Origin: Daucus carota subsp. sativus
Lineage: Eukaryota > Streptophyta > Magnoliopsida > Apiales > Apiaceae
Assembly: GCF_001625215.2 (NCBI RefSeq)
Contig: NC_030381.2
Span: 49,623,214 to 49,687,213, forward strand
Direction: 5' to 3'
Length of the DNA stretch: 64,000 bases
Part shown: positions 51,540-63,629 of the stretch, in pieces
Layout: each line of letters opens with the position of its first letter
How positions within the stretch are numbered: the stretch's first letter is position 1
Translations under genes and position numbers: made by a program
Notes under the pieces: generated by a model
Told to the model about the DNA's origin: nothing
Database searches by the model: none
The model's input: the letters and a program-made list of their open reading frames with translations, nothing else

Positions 51540-51621
51540 ATGCACTCACATTTTAAGTTAACGGTCGAAAATAGCTATTTTCAACATTTGACGGTCGAAA
51601 ATAGCAGCTTTTCTTGTAGTG
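51540..51621. mobile_element. CACTA (En/Spm-type) transposon terminus, unit A
   Basis: Reversed, the right boundary reads CACTACAAGAAAA, the standard CACTA terminus. TTTTCGACCGT-type subterminal motifs are repeated just inside. I could not find a matching opposite terminus, so only this end is claimed and the left limit is arbitrary. Confidence 0.6.
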
Positions 51622-52049
51622 CAAACTTCTGTTCTATATTTTTATTTGCAGCCGTAGTAGGTAATTTTCAAGCCACATGAATTAGTATAGCTGTATATTT
51701 TGTCATTTATTTCTCCTTTATTACTGGTGTGCAGGTATTTAAAAATATGTAACCAGACAATCCGACAACTAAAATTAAAACTCAAAGAAACAGAACGTGT
51801 AATAACTAATAATAAGACACTGGGATTGAATCTAAGGTAAATTTGAATTCCCCTAATTAATGTTGACCCTGACCCCAAATTCCTAATTCCATCGTAGCAT
51901 ATAATTTATTTGTGAATCCAAAAAATAGTAGAAGGGAGCATTTTATATTCTTAATTCTACTAAATAACTAAACTGATTGGAAGAGCTAAATAATTACAGC
52001 AAAATAAAATGTTGGTAATCAGTGGATTGCATGATTGAATTACCTTTAG

Positions 52050-52589
52050 TCAGTTGCTCTTGACCCTGACAAATTTAATCCTTATCTTTGTAGTTGGGAT
52101 CAGAGGAGACATAAATAATTTTGTTTCGAAGACTTGAGGATTCCCTTCATCATCAAGTAAGGAGGCTTCAAATGTGACATAGTAAGTTGTCCCGTTTTCA
52201 GCATCCAATGTTCTCAATACATCAATCACACGGAGAACTTTAACTTTGTCATATATTTCATCATCTTCATCCTGTGCATTTGCATATGTATATATAGTTT
52301 AAATATGATCAGATTACAACAATAGTAATATGGGGTTTAAAAAGTAAAAGAAATGTAGAAGAACACTTGAGACAAACCTTATCACTGTCAAACCGGTGGA
52401 GAGCAATGTTATACTGGTGGAGAACAAACTCACAGAGATTGAGGGGCAGATCAAAGGATGTCGGTGACAGCCAATCGGGATATGGTACTTTGGGTTCACA
52501 ATACTACAGTGCCACACAATAAAGATAATCTTATAGACCAATAACGGAGAACAAGCCCCTCATGACAAATAAATTACATGTTTGTGTGT

Positions 52590-52623
<34 letters not shown>

Positions 52624-53644
52624 GGGGGTACCGTACGAAGTGGAGAACATTAGCTGATTGTGGTTCTTTCTCATCGAAATCAGAGAGCTTTTCCATACTA
52701 AAGGGAAATATGGGGAGGAATCGCACACCCACATAATCAATTTCTTCCGGAGGGTCTATTTCTTCTCCTGACATCAATTTCCTAACAAGGACAATCTTAA
52801 AGGATGAATAGGGTACATCTGGTGGAAAAGCACAATCTAACACAGTTGCTTGGAATTGGTAGTCACCAGAAGAGGAGGCGGCCTGAAAACTGATATTCAA
52901 ATCTGTACCAATACAACCAAAACTCATCGCCTTCACCACTCGTACATTACCATAGCACGTACGCTTTCCCTGATAACTGTTGTACACCGCAACCGAGAGA
53001 GATGAAGCAGAGTAATCAAACGAGCTTTAGGGATCGTAACCTCGGGTGGTTTGTAATAACAGTATAAGTAACCAATACCAACGAGCCCAAAATAATCTCT
53101 GTATGGATACGACCCAACATCAAAACCCTAATTACAAAAATTACAAAAAATTCAACATACATCCACAGAGCCAAAAATATAAAGAATTTAGGAAGAGATT
53201 AATACATACACGGCTTTTCGCTTCGTCTCTGTGGTATCGTCTCATATCTTTTTGATATTCTCTCGTAGCGATTTTTTCGTCCTCGCTAAGTTTGATATAA
53301 TCATCAATACTGCGGTACACAAGAGCTTCTTGATCATCTTTTTCAAAATCTCCAGTAAATTTGTATCTTTCCTCGTATGTTTCCTCTTGAACCTTAACTG
53401 CTCTGAGAAATTGGGGATACAAGTCCTTCCTCCACATCTGGCGACTCGGGGGAACATGTACATGATCAGGGGGGTTTCCTTTTTCTTCCAAGAAGTCCTT
53501 GGCGAATGGAAAGTTACGCCTGTAATCAATGGCTGCTCTGTCGATGCGCGGCCTCGTTCCCGTCTTTCCCCAAATTTTCACTTCGACTTCTTCGTCCGTC
53601 AGCTCGCTAATCTTCCTTATTCTCTTCTCGCCAATGCTGGCCAT
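52050..53644 (-). CDS. Cystatin-like plant protein (UPF0725/DUF626-type), complete copy A
   Basis: Four exons on the minus strand (53644-53210, 52969-52637, 52503-52378, 52271-52050) join in phase 0 to 371 residues. The N-terminal 145 residues are charged (ISELTDEEVEVKIWGKTG, KFTGDFEKDDQEALVYRSID). The rest has a tyrosine- and aspartate-rich middle, and a C-terminal segment (EIYDKVKVLRVIDVL, GTTYYVTFEASLLDDEG, KIRIKFVRVKSN) that resembles the cystatin/monellin fold of plant UPF0725/DUF626 proteins. No QxVxG protease-binding loop is seen, so protease inhibition is not implied. Its role is unknown. Exon 1 lies outside the segmental duplication; exons 2-4 are inside it. Confidence 0.75.
52592..52626. 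repeat. GT/GA compound microsatellite (unit A)
   Basis: A GT run passes into GA and then G, 10 to 45 bases inside intron 2 of the cystatin-like gene. Its homologue in unit B (63583-63629) has different repeat numbers. Confidence 0.92.
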
Positions 53645-54268
53645 TGTGAAACCCTAATTTGCTTTCCTGCCTTCAGGTAACATGAGGCCCGTTTTTGGCA
53701 TGAGTTAAAAACCTGCGAGTAGTACGTGCGTTGTGGACGGTTATGTTAGTTAAAAATAATGGTTAAGATCGTGTATACTAATAAAAAATAAAAAAGTTTG
53801 TCATATATAAGATCTTATTTTTCTAGTATCTGCCCATGAGCATATATTAAGCGTTGAATTTTATAGATTTGGAAGATTTTGATTCGCTCTCATATTTTAA
53901 TTACGTAGCTGATTTCCGAGTTGTTGGTTTGGCTGTGTTTGTATTACTGAATCAGTAGTCGTTACCACCGAATATCTTTTCGCAGGGTTCTTCCCTTTGA
54001 TGTTGGCTTATCTACTAACCATATGATGCTTTAGCTAGAAACTGTTCGTTGCATTGAAGCAACATAAATATGTTTGTATTGTCTTCGACTAAAAATCAAA
54101 AACTATTTGACTTTGAAACTATTTAAATTGCATAAAAAGTGATCAACACATTTATACAAAAGAAAGAGCTTACCGACTAAATGAATTACAATTTTTTAAA
54201 TATTAAGTTATTTATTTATACAAGTGATTAGTAGAAGCCATTAATACATACTTGCACACTCACATAGG
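53645..54268. promoter_or_regulatory. Upstream region of the cystatin-like gene, copy A
   Basis: This unique DNA lies between the start codon of copy A and the 3' end of the receptor-kinase pseudogene on the same strand. It should contain the copy A promoter. No clear core element was identified. Confidence 0.4.
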
Positions 54269-57200
54269 TTACTGCCTGCGCTCCAGTAATTTGTCTCGTG
54301 CCACGTGTAGCTGCTTAATAGCAACGCTGATGTCAATGCGCTCTCTGGGCATTTCTGCTGAACATAGTATCCCCACTTCAAATATTGATGTCAGGCAAAC
54401 CTCCAAGGTAGCTTTGTTGTATGACTGATTTGATGTCAAATTGTGATCTTCTTGATCCATTATGATCCTCGGGTCAACAATGTTCATCACTCTTTGTGGG
54501 AGTGCATTCCTCACATATTCGTGAAGATTATTGCTATTGGCCACCAATATGCTGCTAGATGTAGGTCGTTTTCCCGAAAACATTTCTAGTAAGAGAATTC
54601 CGTAGCTATATACATCTCCCTCGGCAGAGATCTCCAAGCCCATTCCATATTCTGCAAAACTAAAAGGTTAAGATAGTGGCCTAAATGATATCTCAGTGTC
54701 TCAATATGTATTATATTGTTCACCTATATTAGAAGCACCCGTTACATAAATTAATTTCAAGTAGAATATAGTAATAGTGAAAATTTTTAATGTAGAGCAG
54801 TACTAGATAATGAAAAGAAAAATATTGTCGGTTGTTACCTGGCGGAATATATCCAACTGTTCCGTGGACTCCGGTTGAACTCGGTTGTGCTTGATTGGGG
54901 TCACTTGTAGTAGCAAAGGAGAACCTCGCCAAACCAAAATCACCTACACGAGCAACAAATTCTTCATCAAGAAGAATATTGCTCGGCTTTATGTCACTGT
55001 GAATAATACTTGTGTAGCTGTGATGATGCAGGTAATCCACTCCAAGTGCAACATCAATGCAAATATTAAGTCTCTGGAGAAGAGTCAAGTTTCTTTCATT
55101 TGTTTGATAAAAAGGACTTGGATGTAACCAACTGTCCAGACTCCCATTCATCATAAACTCAAAAACCAATGCCTTAAAGTCATTGCCTTTAAAGTCCGTG
55201 CTAGAGCATGCTGTAATGATCTTGATGAGATTCCGGTGACGAATATTTCTCAAAGTCTCACACTCTGCAATAAAACTTTTGTTGGCTCCACGTACTTCAA
55301 CATTTAGTACCTTTACAGCAACGGTCTGTGGTGTTGATTGGAGAACTCCTTTGTAAACCGAACCATATCTTCCTTTGCCGAGCAAATTGTTTGGGGAAAA
55401 CTGATTTGTAGCTAGTAACAGATCATGGTATGAAACCCTGGGGTATTGGTTATCTTACAATACTGGGACAGGGATATTTATAAATTTAGACTTCCTATAT
55501 CGATAAAAAATGTAGGCAAGACTTGCTAACAAGATAGCAACAGGGAAAGAGACTATAAGTATTAATCTCCATGTAAATGTCCTTTTCTTTTCGCTTGATA
55601 TTGTCGAGGGACAATCAGGCAATTGCAATGCTTGAATACCTCCACAAAGCCCCAAATTCCCAACTACTGAGAAAGCACTAACATTGGAGAACACACCTTC
55701 TTTAGTCACTTCACCTTGAAGCTTGTTGTTCGACAGATTGAGGAATTGAATTAGACGAAACCTCTGAAAAAAACTTGGAACACTCCCTGATATATTATTG
55801 TTTGAAAGATCTAGAAGTGCGAGACTTCTTAAAGATTTGAAAGAAGATGGTATTTTACCTTGAAAAAGGTTTCCTTCCATATCTAGCTCCTCCAACATAA
55901 TACAATCACCCAGAGTAAAGGGTATATCACCCCCTGAATTTGTTGTACGAGATATCTAGTGCAACTAAATGCTTGAAGCTCCCAATGTTGGATGGTAGTC
56001 GTCCTGTGAATAGATTTTGGTCCAAATATAGGAAAACACAGTGCGACGAAAGTCCAACAATTTGCTCAGGTATTACACCTCCAAGGCGTCTGTTAGTGAC
56101 TGACAGTTCCTGTAAACTCGAGATATTAAACAATCCAGTAGGTATGCTCCCCTGGAGCATATTATCTTCCAAATGGAGAACAATTAATTGAGTAACGTTA
56201 CCGATGGAAGGTGGTATCGCTCCTGAAATTTTATTTCCACTCAAATATAGATTGCCTAACTTAGTTAGATCTCCAATTGATGCTGGAATTGTCCCTGTCA
56301 GTAGATTGTCATCCAACTGAAGTACCGTCAAGTTCACAAGTTTTCCAATTTCACGGGGTATGCCTCCATAGATGTCGTTTGTGAACAAGTACAGTTTCTC
56401 TATTGAGGTGGAGAGGTTTACGATGGAATTTGGGAGCTCCCCTCTTAAACCATTCTTATATAAGATTAATTCATATAGATAGGTACAGTTGACCAGAGAA
56501 CTGAAGAAGGTCAGGTCATTGGACCGCTGACTGTCTCCAAGTGGATTGTTACCCAGGTTTAGCACTTGAAGATTAGATAAGCTTCCCAAATTCATCGGTA
56601 TAGGACCCGTAATATTGTTATGATCTATGACAAAGATGGCAAGGTTGGATGCATTGATTATTGATGCAGGAAGCGGCCCAGAAATTCTGTTATCTCCAAT
56701 GTAGAACTCTTGCAGCTTGGGAAGGTTGAAGCCCAAATCTGCAGGAAGCGTGTCTTCTAACTCGTTACTGTTTAAACCAACAACAGAGAGGGACGATACG
56801 TTGTAAAGGCACAGGGGAACCCTACCCGACAAATTGTTAGTTGATAAGTCAAGATAGCCTAATTTTGTAAGATGAGCAACTTCCAGAGGTATCGCCCCTG
56901 CTAGGTTGTTACTGCTCAGACTAAGCAGGCGGAGAGTCGATACATTACCAATGGAAGGTGGAATTGATCCGGTAAAATGATTGCTTCCAAGATTAAACAA
57001 ATTAAGCCTAGGCCAAGAAGCAAACTCTGTAGGTAGCTTTCCTTTAAGATCGTTGTGGAACAGGCTGATGTTTCTGATATCTACGCAGTAACTCAAATTG
57101 GCAGGAAATCCACCTTCAAAATTGTTGTATTTTAGATAGAGATATTGTAGGCGAAACACTTGACCAATTTCATTTGGGATCGGGCCATGAAAGAAGTTGT

Positions 57201-57446
57201 CGTGGAGGTAAATTACCCTGAGAAAGGACAGGTTTCCAATATGAGGAGACAATGTACCCACTAAGTGTCGCGAGGAGAGATCAACTGATCAAGTGCAGTC
57301 ACCCTCTGTCGTCTGCTGCTGCATGTAACACCTTTCCACAGACAGAAGTGGATTGAATTGTTCCACGAGGATAGCACACCCAACGGGTCAGCTGTTACTG
57401 AAGACTTGAAAGAATACAAAGCTTGTTGATCCGTGACATTGTTTGA
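54269..57446 (-). pseudogene. LRR receptor-like kinase pseudogene (At3g47570/EFR/FLS2 class XII)
   Basis: The minus strand encodes an LRRNT region (TDQQALYSFKSSVTADPLG, WNNSIHFCLWKGVTC), about 18-20 LRRs (57261-55460), a transmembrane span (LILIVSFPVAILLASLAYIF) and a kinase (55385-54839, then 54651-54269 after one intron at the usual GYIPP/EYG position). The kinase is non-RD type (HSDIKPSN, DFGLARF), as in pattern-recognition receptors. Three lesions break the frame: an 8-base near-duplication at 57279-57294, one extra base in a G run near 55930-55934, and an in-frame TAA at 55455-55457 between the transmembrane region and the kinase. No signal-peptide exon joins the LRRNT in frame. The protein is otherwise well kept, so inactivation looks recent. 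Confidence 0.88.
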
Positions 57447-58204
57447 ATAAGAATATTAAATATACAAATCTTAAGGTTGCTGATATCAAAATTAAGAGAA
57501 TGTTCAATTTGAGAAAGCTGAAAATCATGGTTGAACAATAAAAAGAAGAAGAAAGATTACTTGCAGGGACGATTATGAAGTATTGGTTGTGCAGAACCCC
57601 AGATAGAGCTTTTGTGGTGTAAGTGTGGGAGATTTTTGGTGTCGGTAGTGGCCTTGCTTATCTCTAGACTCCCGTACGCGACTTCTGTTAAAATTGGGCC
57701 CGGAATGACTTTACAAGTGAAGCAAAATTGAGAAAGGCTAATTGCCTGCTCAATCTGGCAAAGGTGACTGATTTGAGTTATTGTCAAATATATTTAAGTA
57801 GGCTATTGTCAAACTTTGCTGCAGATGTATTGACACGGTCGTGTCCTTGTGTTACAGTTTTCAAACATTTTGAATCACTCTACATAAACCAACAGCAAGC
57901 AAAAGTTTATATAGCATATCAATGCTATATAAATCTTTGATGTAAAATATGGTTTAAAGGTCAACTCATAAACAAACTTTTCTGATTCTTACATACTTGT
58001 GTGTCTAAACTCTAAAGTAGCAGCAAAATGACTGACTGAAATACGAAAATCTACTCTGCTAGAATATACTGGTTCAAATAGATTCCCCTGGCTAAAAGTC
58101 ATATGGAGACGAAGGGATGTCCAGATACTGGTACCATATTCCCCATAAACTACAAATTCCATTACACAGTGTGTCACAGCATGTTCATATTGTATGTAAT
58201 TGTA
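57447..58204. other. Upstream flank of the receptor-kinase pseudogene
   Basis: This unique DNA lies between the pseudogene and unit B. No signal-peptide exon or other gene could be supported. Confidence 0.5.
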
Positions 58205-58217
58205 TGCGATTGTATTT

Positions 58218-58262
58218 TGTAATTAATGCGATTGTATTTTGTAATTAATGCGATTATATTGT
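58218..58262. repeat. Short tandem repeat at the left edge of unit B
   Basis: Units of about 23 bases (GATTGTATTTTGTAATTAATGC) are repeated twice with a third partial copy. Unit A has one diverged version near 47152. Confidence 0.75.
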
Positions 58263-58554
58263 ATGTAATTGAACCTGTAATCTTATGTTACTAACTCCAA
58301 AATTATAACCAAGTTATATTTTCCCTCTCTATTATATTTATTTATGTTAGTTTCTTTTACATCAAGATTATAATATATTATAATTAGTCGCTTTTTTTTT
58401 TCCTCATTTTGAATTTGTGTAATGCATAAATTCATGACAGCTTATGCGACATTATGTGTGAAATTAGAGATGATATATGTGATACTGCTGCAATTTCAGC
58501 TATTTATCTTTCTAGTAGCCATACATGTATAATTGTCTGCAACAACTTATTTAC

Positions 58555-59916
58555 AAGTCATTTGCCAGGAGTCCTTCATATAATTCAACAAGAATGCAAC
58601 CAGTGGTCCATAAATCTCTGGCACTATCACAAGAACTGGCACCGAGCAAGAGCTCAGGTGATAGGTACCAGAGAGTAACAACACGATTTGTAAATTGCCA
58701 GACTTGTGCTGGATCGTAATAGTATGCCAAGCCAAAATCTGCTATCTTCAAATTTTCATTATTGTCAAGCAAAAATTGGAGCCTTTAATGTCACGATGCA
58801 GAATGCCCTGACTGTGGCAATAGTCAAGTCCACAAAATAGCCTCATGCATCATTTGATCTGCAAAAGTTGAGTTCATGAATTATACATATGACGATGTAA
58901 GCTCTAAAACTTATATTTTAATTAATCATAGTCTCAAATACACCTCTAATAAGGCACAACCCTGTCTCAAATTGTGTTTCAACAAGTCTGAAGAGATCCG
59001 AGAAAATCTAATTTCACAATAAGAAAAAAATAGAGATATATCTTTTTTCTCTAAATATCATTTTACACCTAAAAGTGGAAGAAATTATCAAGGATTAACA
59101 ACAACTAATTGGTTTAAGCCACCACCTTCATAATCAGATAAAAGGGAAAATTGAGGTATGTATATACTGTATTGATGAACCCACTTCCACAAACACACGA
59201 GCATTATGCGTGCATAGTTTATCATACAAACTCTGGCATAGCCTATTGCACATATTTTGCAGGAATACCTGAGGTTCTGTAGACTTTAGACCAGGGCGAA
59301 ATGTAATTCCTGCAAGATTGTTGAATGTTATTTTCTTCAAAGCAACAATCTTCTTTTTTTCCAGATCAAGAGTCCGATAAACTATGTTATAATTGTCTTC
59401 TCTTATCTGCAAAAGAAAATAAAGTTGCTTAAATAAGATGTTTAATCAGTTAGTCATGAAAATCAAATATATAATTCAAATACAAATTTGTGCACAATAG
59501 GATAATCTATAATGACAGTAAAGCAACGATCCAACGCCTGGGAAGCAGTGTGTTGGTTAACTGTTCCCTGACACACTTGTCAGGGAACAGGACCCATGAT
59601 AAAATACAACAAAGAGAGACAACATGGAAAAGGAGCATACATTATCTAAAATGTGAAAAGACTTCTCTTTTCTTGGCACCCACCCCATGAGATCTTCACC
59701 AACATCTTTAACCACCCATGAAGCCCACCCTACTGCAACCAACCCTGATTTACTACTTTTAGAAATTCCTCCGAAGCTACGATGGTACCCATGAAAAACA
59801 CACTGTGCCTGATTCCTTTCATTCTCAATATTCCTAGCATGCACAGTGATCAGAGTGATTGCCTGCTTATCATTATACCTTGACCTCCCTTCACTAGGCA
59901 TCGATAAACTTTTCAC
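58555..59916 (-). pseudogene. Pseudogene of a CDKC/At1g54610-like Ser/Thr kinase, copy B
   Basis: Exons equivalent to copy A lie at 59916-59641, 59406-59269 and 58858 to about 58555. The third exon keeps more of the kinase: ADFGLAYYYDPAQVWQF, NRVVTLWYLSPELLLGA and TTGCILVELYEGLL are readable. It shares with copy A the lost glycine loop, the missing segment after VALKK and the TGA two codons into exon 3. It has its own 1-base loss in the GSNLLLD codons. It lies 11 kb from copy A in the same orientation. It cannot make an active kinase. Confidence 0.85.
59561..59590. repeat. Perfect 12-bp inverted repeat (hairpin) private to unit B
   Basis: CTGTTCCCTGAC and GTCAGGGAACAG are separated by six bases. 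The hairpin and the preceding bases are absent from the corresponding place in unit A (48465-48592), so it marks a segment inserted or exchanged after the duplication. Confidence 0.85.
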
Positions 59917-61535
59917 CGGCTTTTAGTCACGATCAACCTCAGGAGCAACTGATTTACAACATTGATTCAAAGATGCACCTTAAAACAATCAACCCCACGA
60001 AATAAAATAAATCCCTAACACTTTACTCCTAATACTCCTCTTCTTTGTTAAAAACACCCTGCAGCCTCACAAAACCTATTCAGTATCAATAACAATCATA
60101 ATCCAATCAAGAAGAGTATCCTAAAAAACAAATAATTAATTAGATGCCATCTAATATAGAACAAAAATCGAACCGAGTACCGAAACCAGTAATAACAATC
60201 ATAATCTACTCAGTAAGTGTACCTTTTGGAAGGAAATATATGAGTTACAGAAACAAGAATTCAGAGGTTTTGAGCTTTGTTGAAAATAAAGCCAAGTATA
60301 CCAAGGGGATAATAAAATTTAGTGATGATCTCTATCCCAAAGATATCACTATTTATAACAAAATTGATTTATGTAAAACGTGTACGTGGAGGTGTATGTA
60401 ATTATGAAATTTCGGCCGTTCTTGAGTAACGGATGCTTTATATAAAGAGAAGCCCACTGTTTTTATATAATAGTTGTTCCCGGATATTGTTCTCTTCTAG
60501 TCTCACATCTTGCGCGTGAACGTTCGCCGCTCTTAGTATATAATTTTTCCTATAAAAGAATGATTTAATAATTTTATTCCGGTAACAAGAGTAAAAAATC
60601 AACTTGATTACTGTTAATCCCTTTTATAAAATTTTAAAATTCTAGACATATTTTCCCTCATTCTTTCTCCAAATTTTCAGTTCCCTTATTTCATATGTTA
60701 AATCTAAATTTTAGATAACCAATATAAAGAATAATATATAAAAACAATATTATAATTCAAGAATAGTTATTATATATATAATTTTAGACAACAAGTGCAA
60801 AAAAAATGCAAAAAACATGTATGGAGATACTCGTGTATCCTCTTAAGTATGTTATATCTTACATAAAACTAAAATTAAAATAGGCGATATATTCATGAGA
60901 TTAAATTTTCAGTGACTACTTAAAAATTCATTTGAATTAATCAATTTAGTTAATTATCTAAAATATAGATGATGAGTTGATATACAAAACACTATTCTCT
61001 ATATCTATATCTCTAACATAATTGGACATATAATATAAAAGGTTAATATATAGATAAATAATTTATTCTCACCAATTTAACTAATTTAATCAGGATTGTA
61101 TAATTGAATCCGCTTTTAAATTGGTTGATTTTGTTTGATTTTATAATAGTTTAATTTATTAATTTACATTATTTTATTTGAAAACAGTATATTATGAATG
61201 CGTCTTTATATAACAAATCATTGAAATTCAAAATTTCATGATTAATACATAAGCAAGGTTTCTAAAGAGCACAAGAAATAAATTATTATTTTGCTAAACT
61301 TATTTAATTAATAAGGATGATAAAGTAATACATGTTTAAAAACTAAATGTATTATAACTTTATAATAAATACTCTTATATTCTACGCGCCAGACAATGCA
61401 GTCAGATTAAACTCGGTCACCAAATTTCAGTTACACTTTGTAAAGATATATTATCATATCCATTACGTCTTCATACTTTTTGCTACTTTTACTTATCTTT
61501 CTATGTTTGAAGTTCGTTCTTATCACATATCTTTA

Positions 61536-61733
61536 CTATTCATTCTTATCACAATATTACGTGGATAACTGCTGGATATGTGTTAATGTGATCTTCGATA
61601 GCAACTCTTTTGTAAACGTGTATGATATGGGTTACTATTCATTCCTATCACAATATTACGTGGATAACGGTTGGATATGGGTTAATGTGATCTTCGATAG
61701 CAATTATTTTGTAAATATGTACGATATGGGTTA
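61536..61733. repeat. 99-bp tandem repeat, two copies (unit B)
   Basis: It has the same structure as 50536-50733, with copies starting at 61536 and 61635. Within-unit copies differ more than the matching copies in A and B do. Confidence 0.92.
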
Positions 61734-62539
61734 CAATACGGCCCTACACCCTACAATATTATGAACAATAAAGGCCCACAAGAAAACAAGCCCACTTATT
61801 AAGGTACATGTTTATAATTTATTAATCATTTTTGTAATAAATTAATAAGGATTAATGAAAGCCCAGTAGACGTCCACGATTGAGATACGTGGGCTGTGAA
61901 ACCTCAAGGCACGATCCCAGCCCTGTCAGGCCCATACCTCAAATTCCTAGTCTAAATTGGCGTCTCATAAAAAGATCCAGAATCTTAGAATTCTAAATGG
62001 ATTTTTATTCACAGTCTCACAGATAACTACTCGAGTTCTAAATAATCACCAACGACTGATCAAACATGAAATCTATCTTATTACAAACTTTAACACCTAT
62101 TTCTACTCTATCTCAAACACCCGAAATATCTATATAAAAAAGTCATAGTCCTCAAAACTAGAACTAAATCTTTTGACTTGATTCTTTGCAAACACAAAGA
62201 TACACAGATATCTCGTAAGCACCCGGTTTAGTCCCAAAATACGAGAGTGCAGCTAGATTAACGTCAATGAATAGAATTTTTTGATTATCAACACAAGTTA
62301 GTTCCATATTACAAATCCGGATCCGTCACTGTCAGCAATTATATACAGACACTGCTTTGCTAACAATATACCACATTTTTAAAAGATTGTGTAACAGCAT
62401 AAAAAATTCGTGGAAAGAAGGAAAGTATAGGTCTTTTCGATTAAAATGTAACCAAAACAAAACATATCATATTGAACAGTCCCAGGATTAAAATGACAAA
62501 CCTTGATGCCTCAACTCTTCAACAGTCCCAGGATGCACT

Positions 62540-62618
62540 CATATTTTAAGTTAACGGTCGAAAATAGCCATTTTCGACTAGAATTTGACGGTCGAAAATA
62601 GCAGCTTTTCTTGTAGTG
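62540..62618. mobile_element. CACTA (En/Spm-type) transposon terminus, unit B
   Basis: The reversed right end is CACTACAAGAAAA with repeated TTTTCGACCGT-like motifs, orthologous to the terminus ending at 51621. It is slightly longer inside (TTTTCGACTAGAA) than in unit A. No partner end was found. Confidence 0.6.
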
Positions 62619-63049
62619 CAAACTTCTGTTCTATATTTTCTTTTGCAGACGTAGTAGGTAATTTTCAAGCCACATGAATTAGTATAGCTGTATATTTTGT
62701 CATTTATTTATCCTTCATTACTGGTGTGCAGGTATTTAAAAATATGTAACCAGACAATCCGACAACTAAAATCAAAACTGAAAGAAACAGAACAACGTGT
62801 AATAACTAATAATAAGACACTGGGATTGAATCTAAGGTAAATTTGAATTCACCTAATTAATGTTGACCCTGAACATAAATTCCTAATTCCATCGTAGCAT
62901 ATAATTTATTTGTGAATCCAAAAAATTGTAGAAGGGAGCATTTTATATTCTTAATTCTACTAAATAACTGAACTGATTGGAAGAGCTAAATAATTACAGC
63001 AAAATAAAATGTTGGTAATCAGTGGATTGCATGATTGAATTACCTTTAG

Positions 63050-63585
63050 TCAGTTGCTCTTGACCCTGACAAATTTAATCCTTATCTTTGTAGTTGGGAT
63101 CAGGGGAGACATAAATAATTTTGTTTCGAAGACTTGAGGATTCCCTTCGTCATCAAGTAAGGAGGCTTCAAATGTGACATAGTAAGTTGTCCCGTTTTCA
63201 GCATCCAATGTTCTCAATACATCAATCACACGGAGAACTTTAACTTTGTCATATATTTCATCATCTTCATCCTGTGCATTTGCATATGTATATATAGTTT
63301 AATTATGATTAGATTACAACAATAGTAATATGGGGTTTAAAAAGTAAAAGAAATGTAGAAGAACACTTGAGACAAACCTTATCACTGTCAAACCGGTGGA
63401 GAGCAATGTTATACTGGTGGAGAACAAACTCACAGAGATTGAGGGGCAGATCAACGGATATCAGTGACAGCCAATCGGGATATGGTACTTTGGGTTCACA
63501 ATACTACAGTGCCACACAATAAAGATAATATTATAGACAAATAACGGAAGACAAGCCCCTCATGATAAATAAAATCACATGTTTT

Positions 63586-63629
<44 letters not shown>

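Larger units (their letters stand above)
48914..52049. other. Spacer of unit A
   Basis: This is the region upstream of the kinase pseudogene and downstream of the cystatin-like gene. AT-rich DNA includes the 99-bp tandem repeat (50536-50733) and a CACTA-type terminus (51540-51621). I see no gene; short frames here (for example 50346-50591) recur in unit B but have no family features. Confidence 0.6.
47145..52992. repeat. Segmental duplication, unit A
   Basis: This block aligns in the same orientation with 58205-63990 at high identity over its whole length, with an offset of about 10.97 to 11.0 kb. It contains a kinase pseudogene, a spacer of about 3.1 kb with a 99-bp tandem repeat and a CACTA-type terminus, and exons 2-4 of a cystatin-like gene. 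Unit A carries about 150 extra bases near 47290-47450. Its right edge falls just upstream of exon 2 of the cystatin-like gene. Confidence 0.93.
59917..63049. other. Spacer of unit B
   Basis: This is the counterpart of 48914-52049, with the same 99-bp tandem repeat (61536-61733) and CACTA-type terminus (ending 62618). No gene is seen. Confidence 0.6.
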
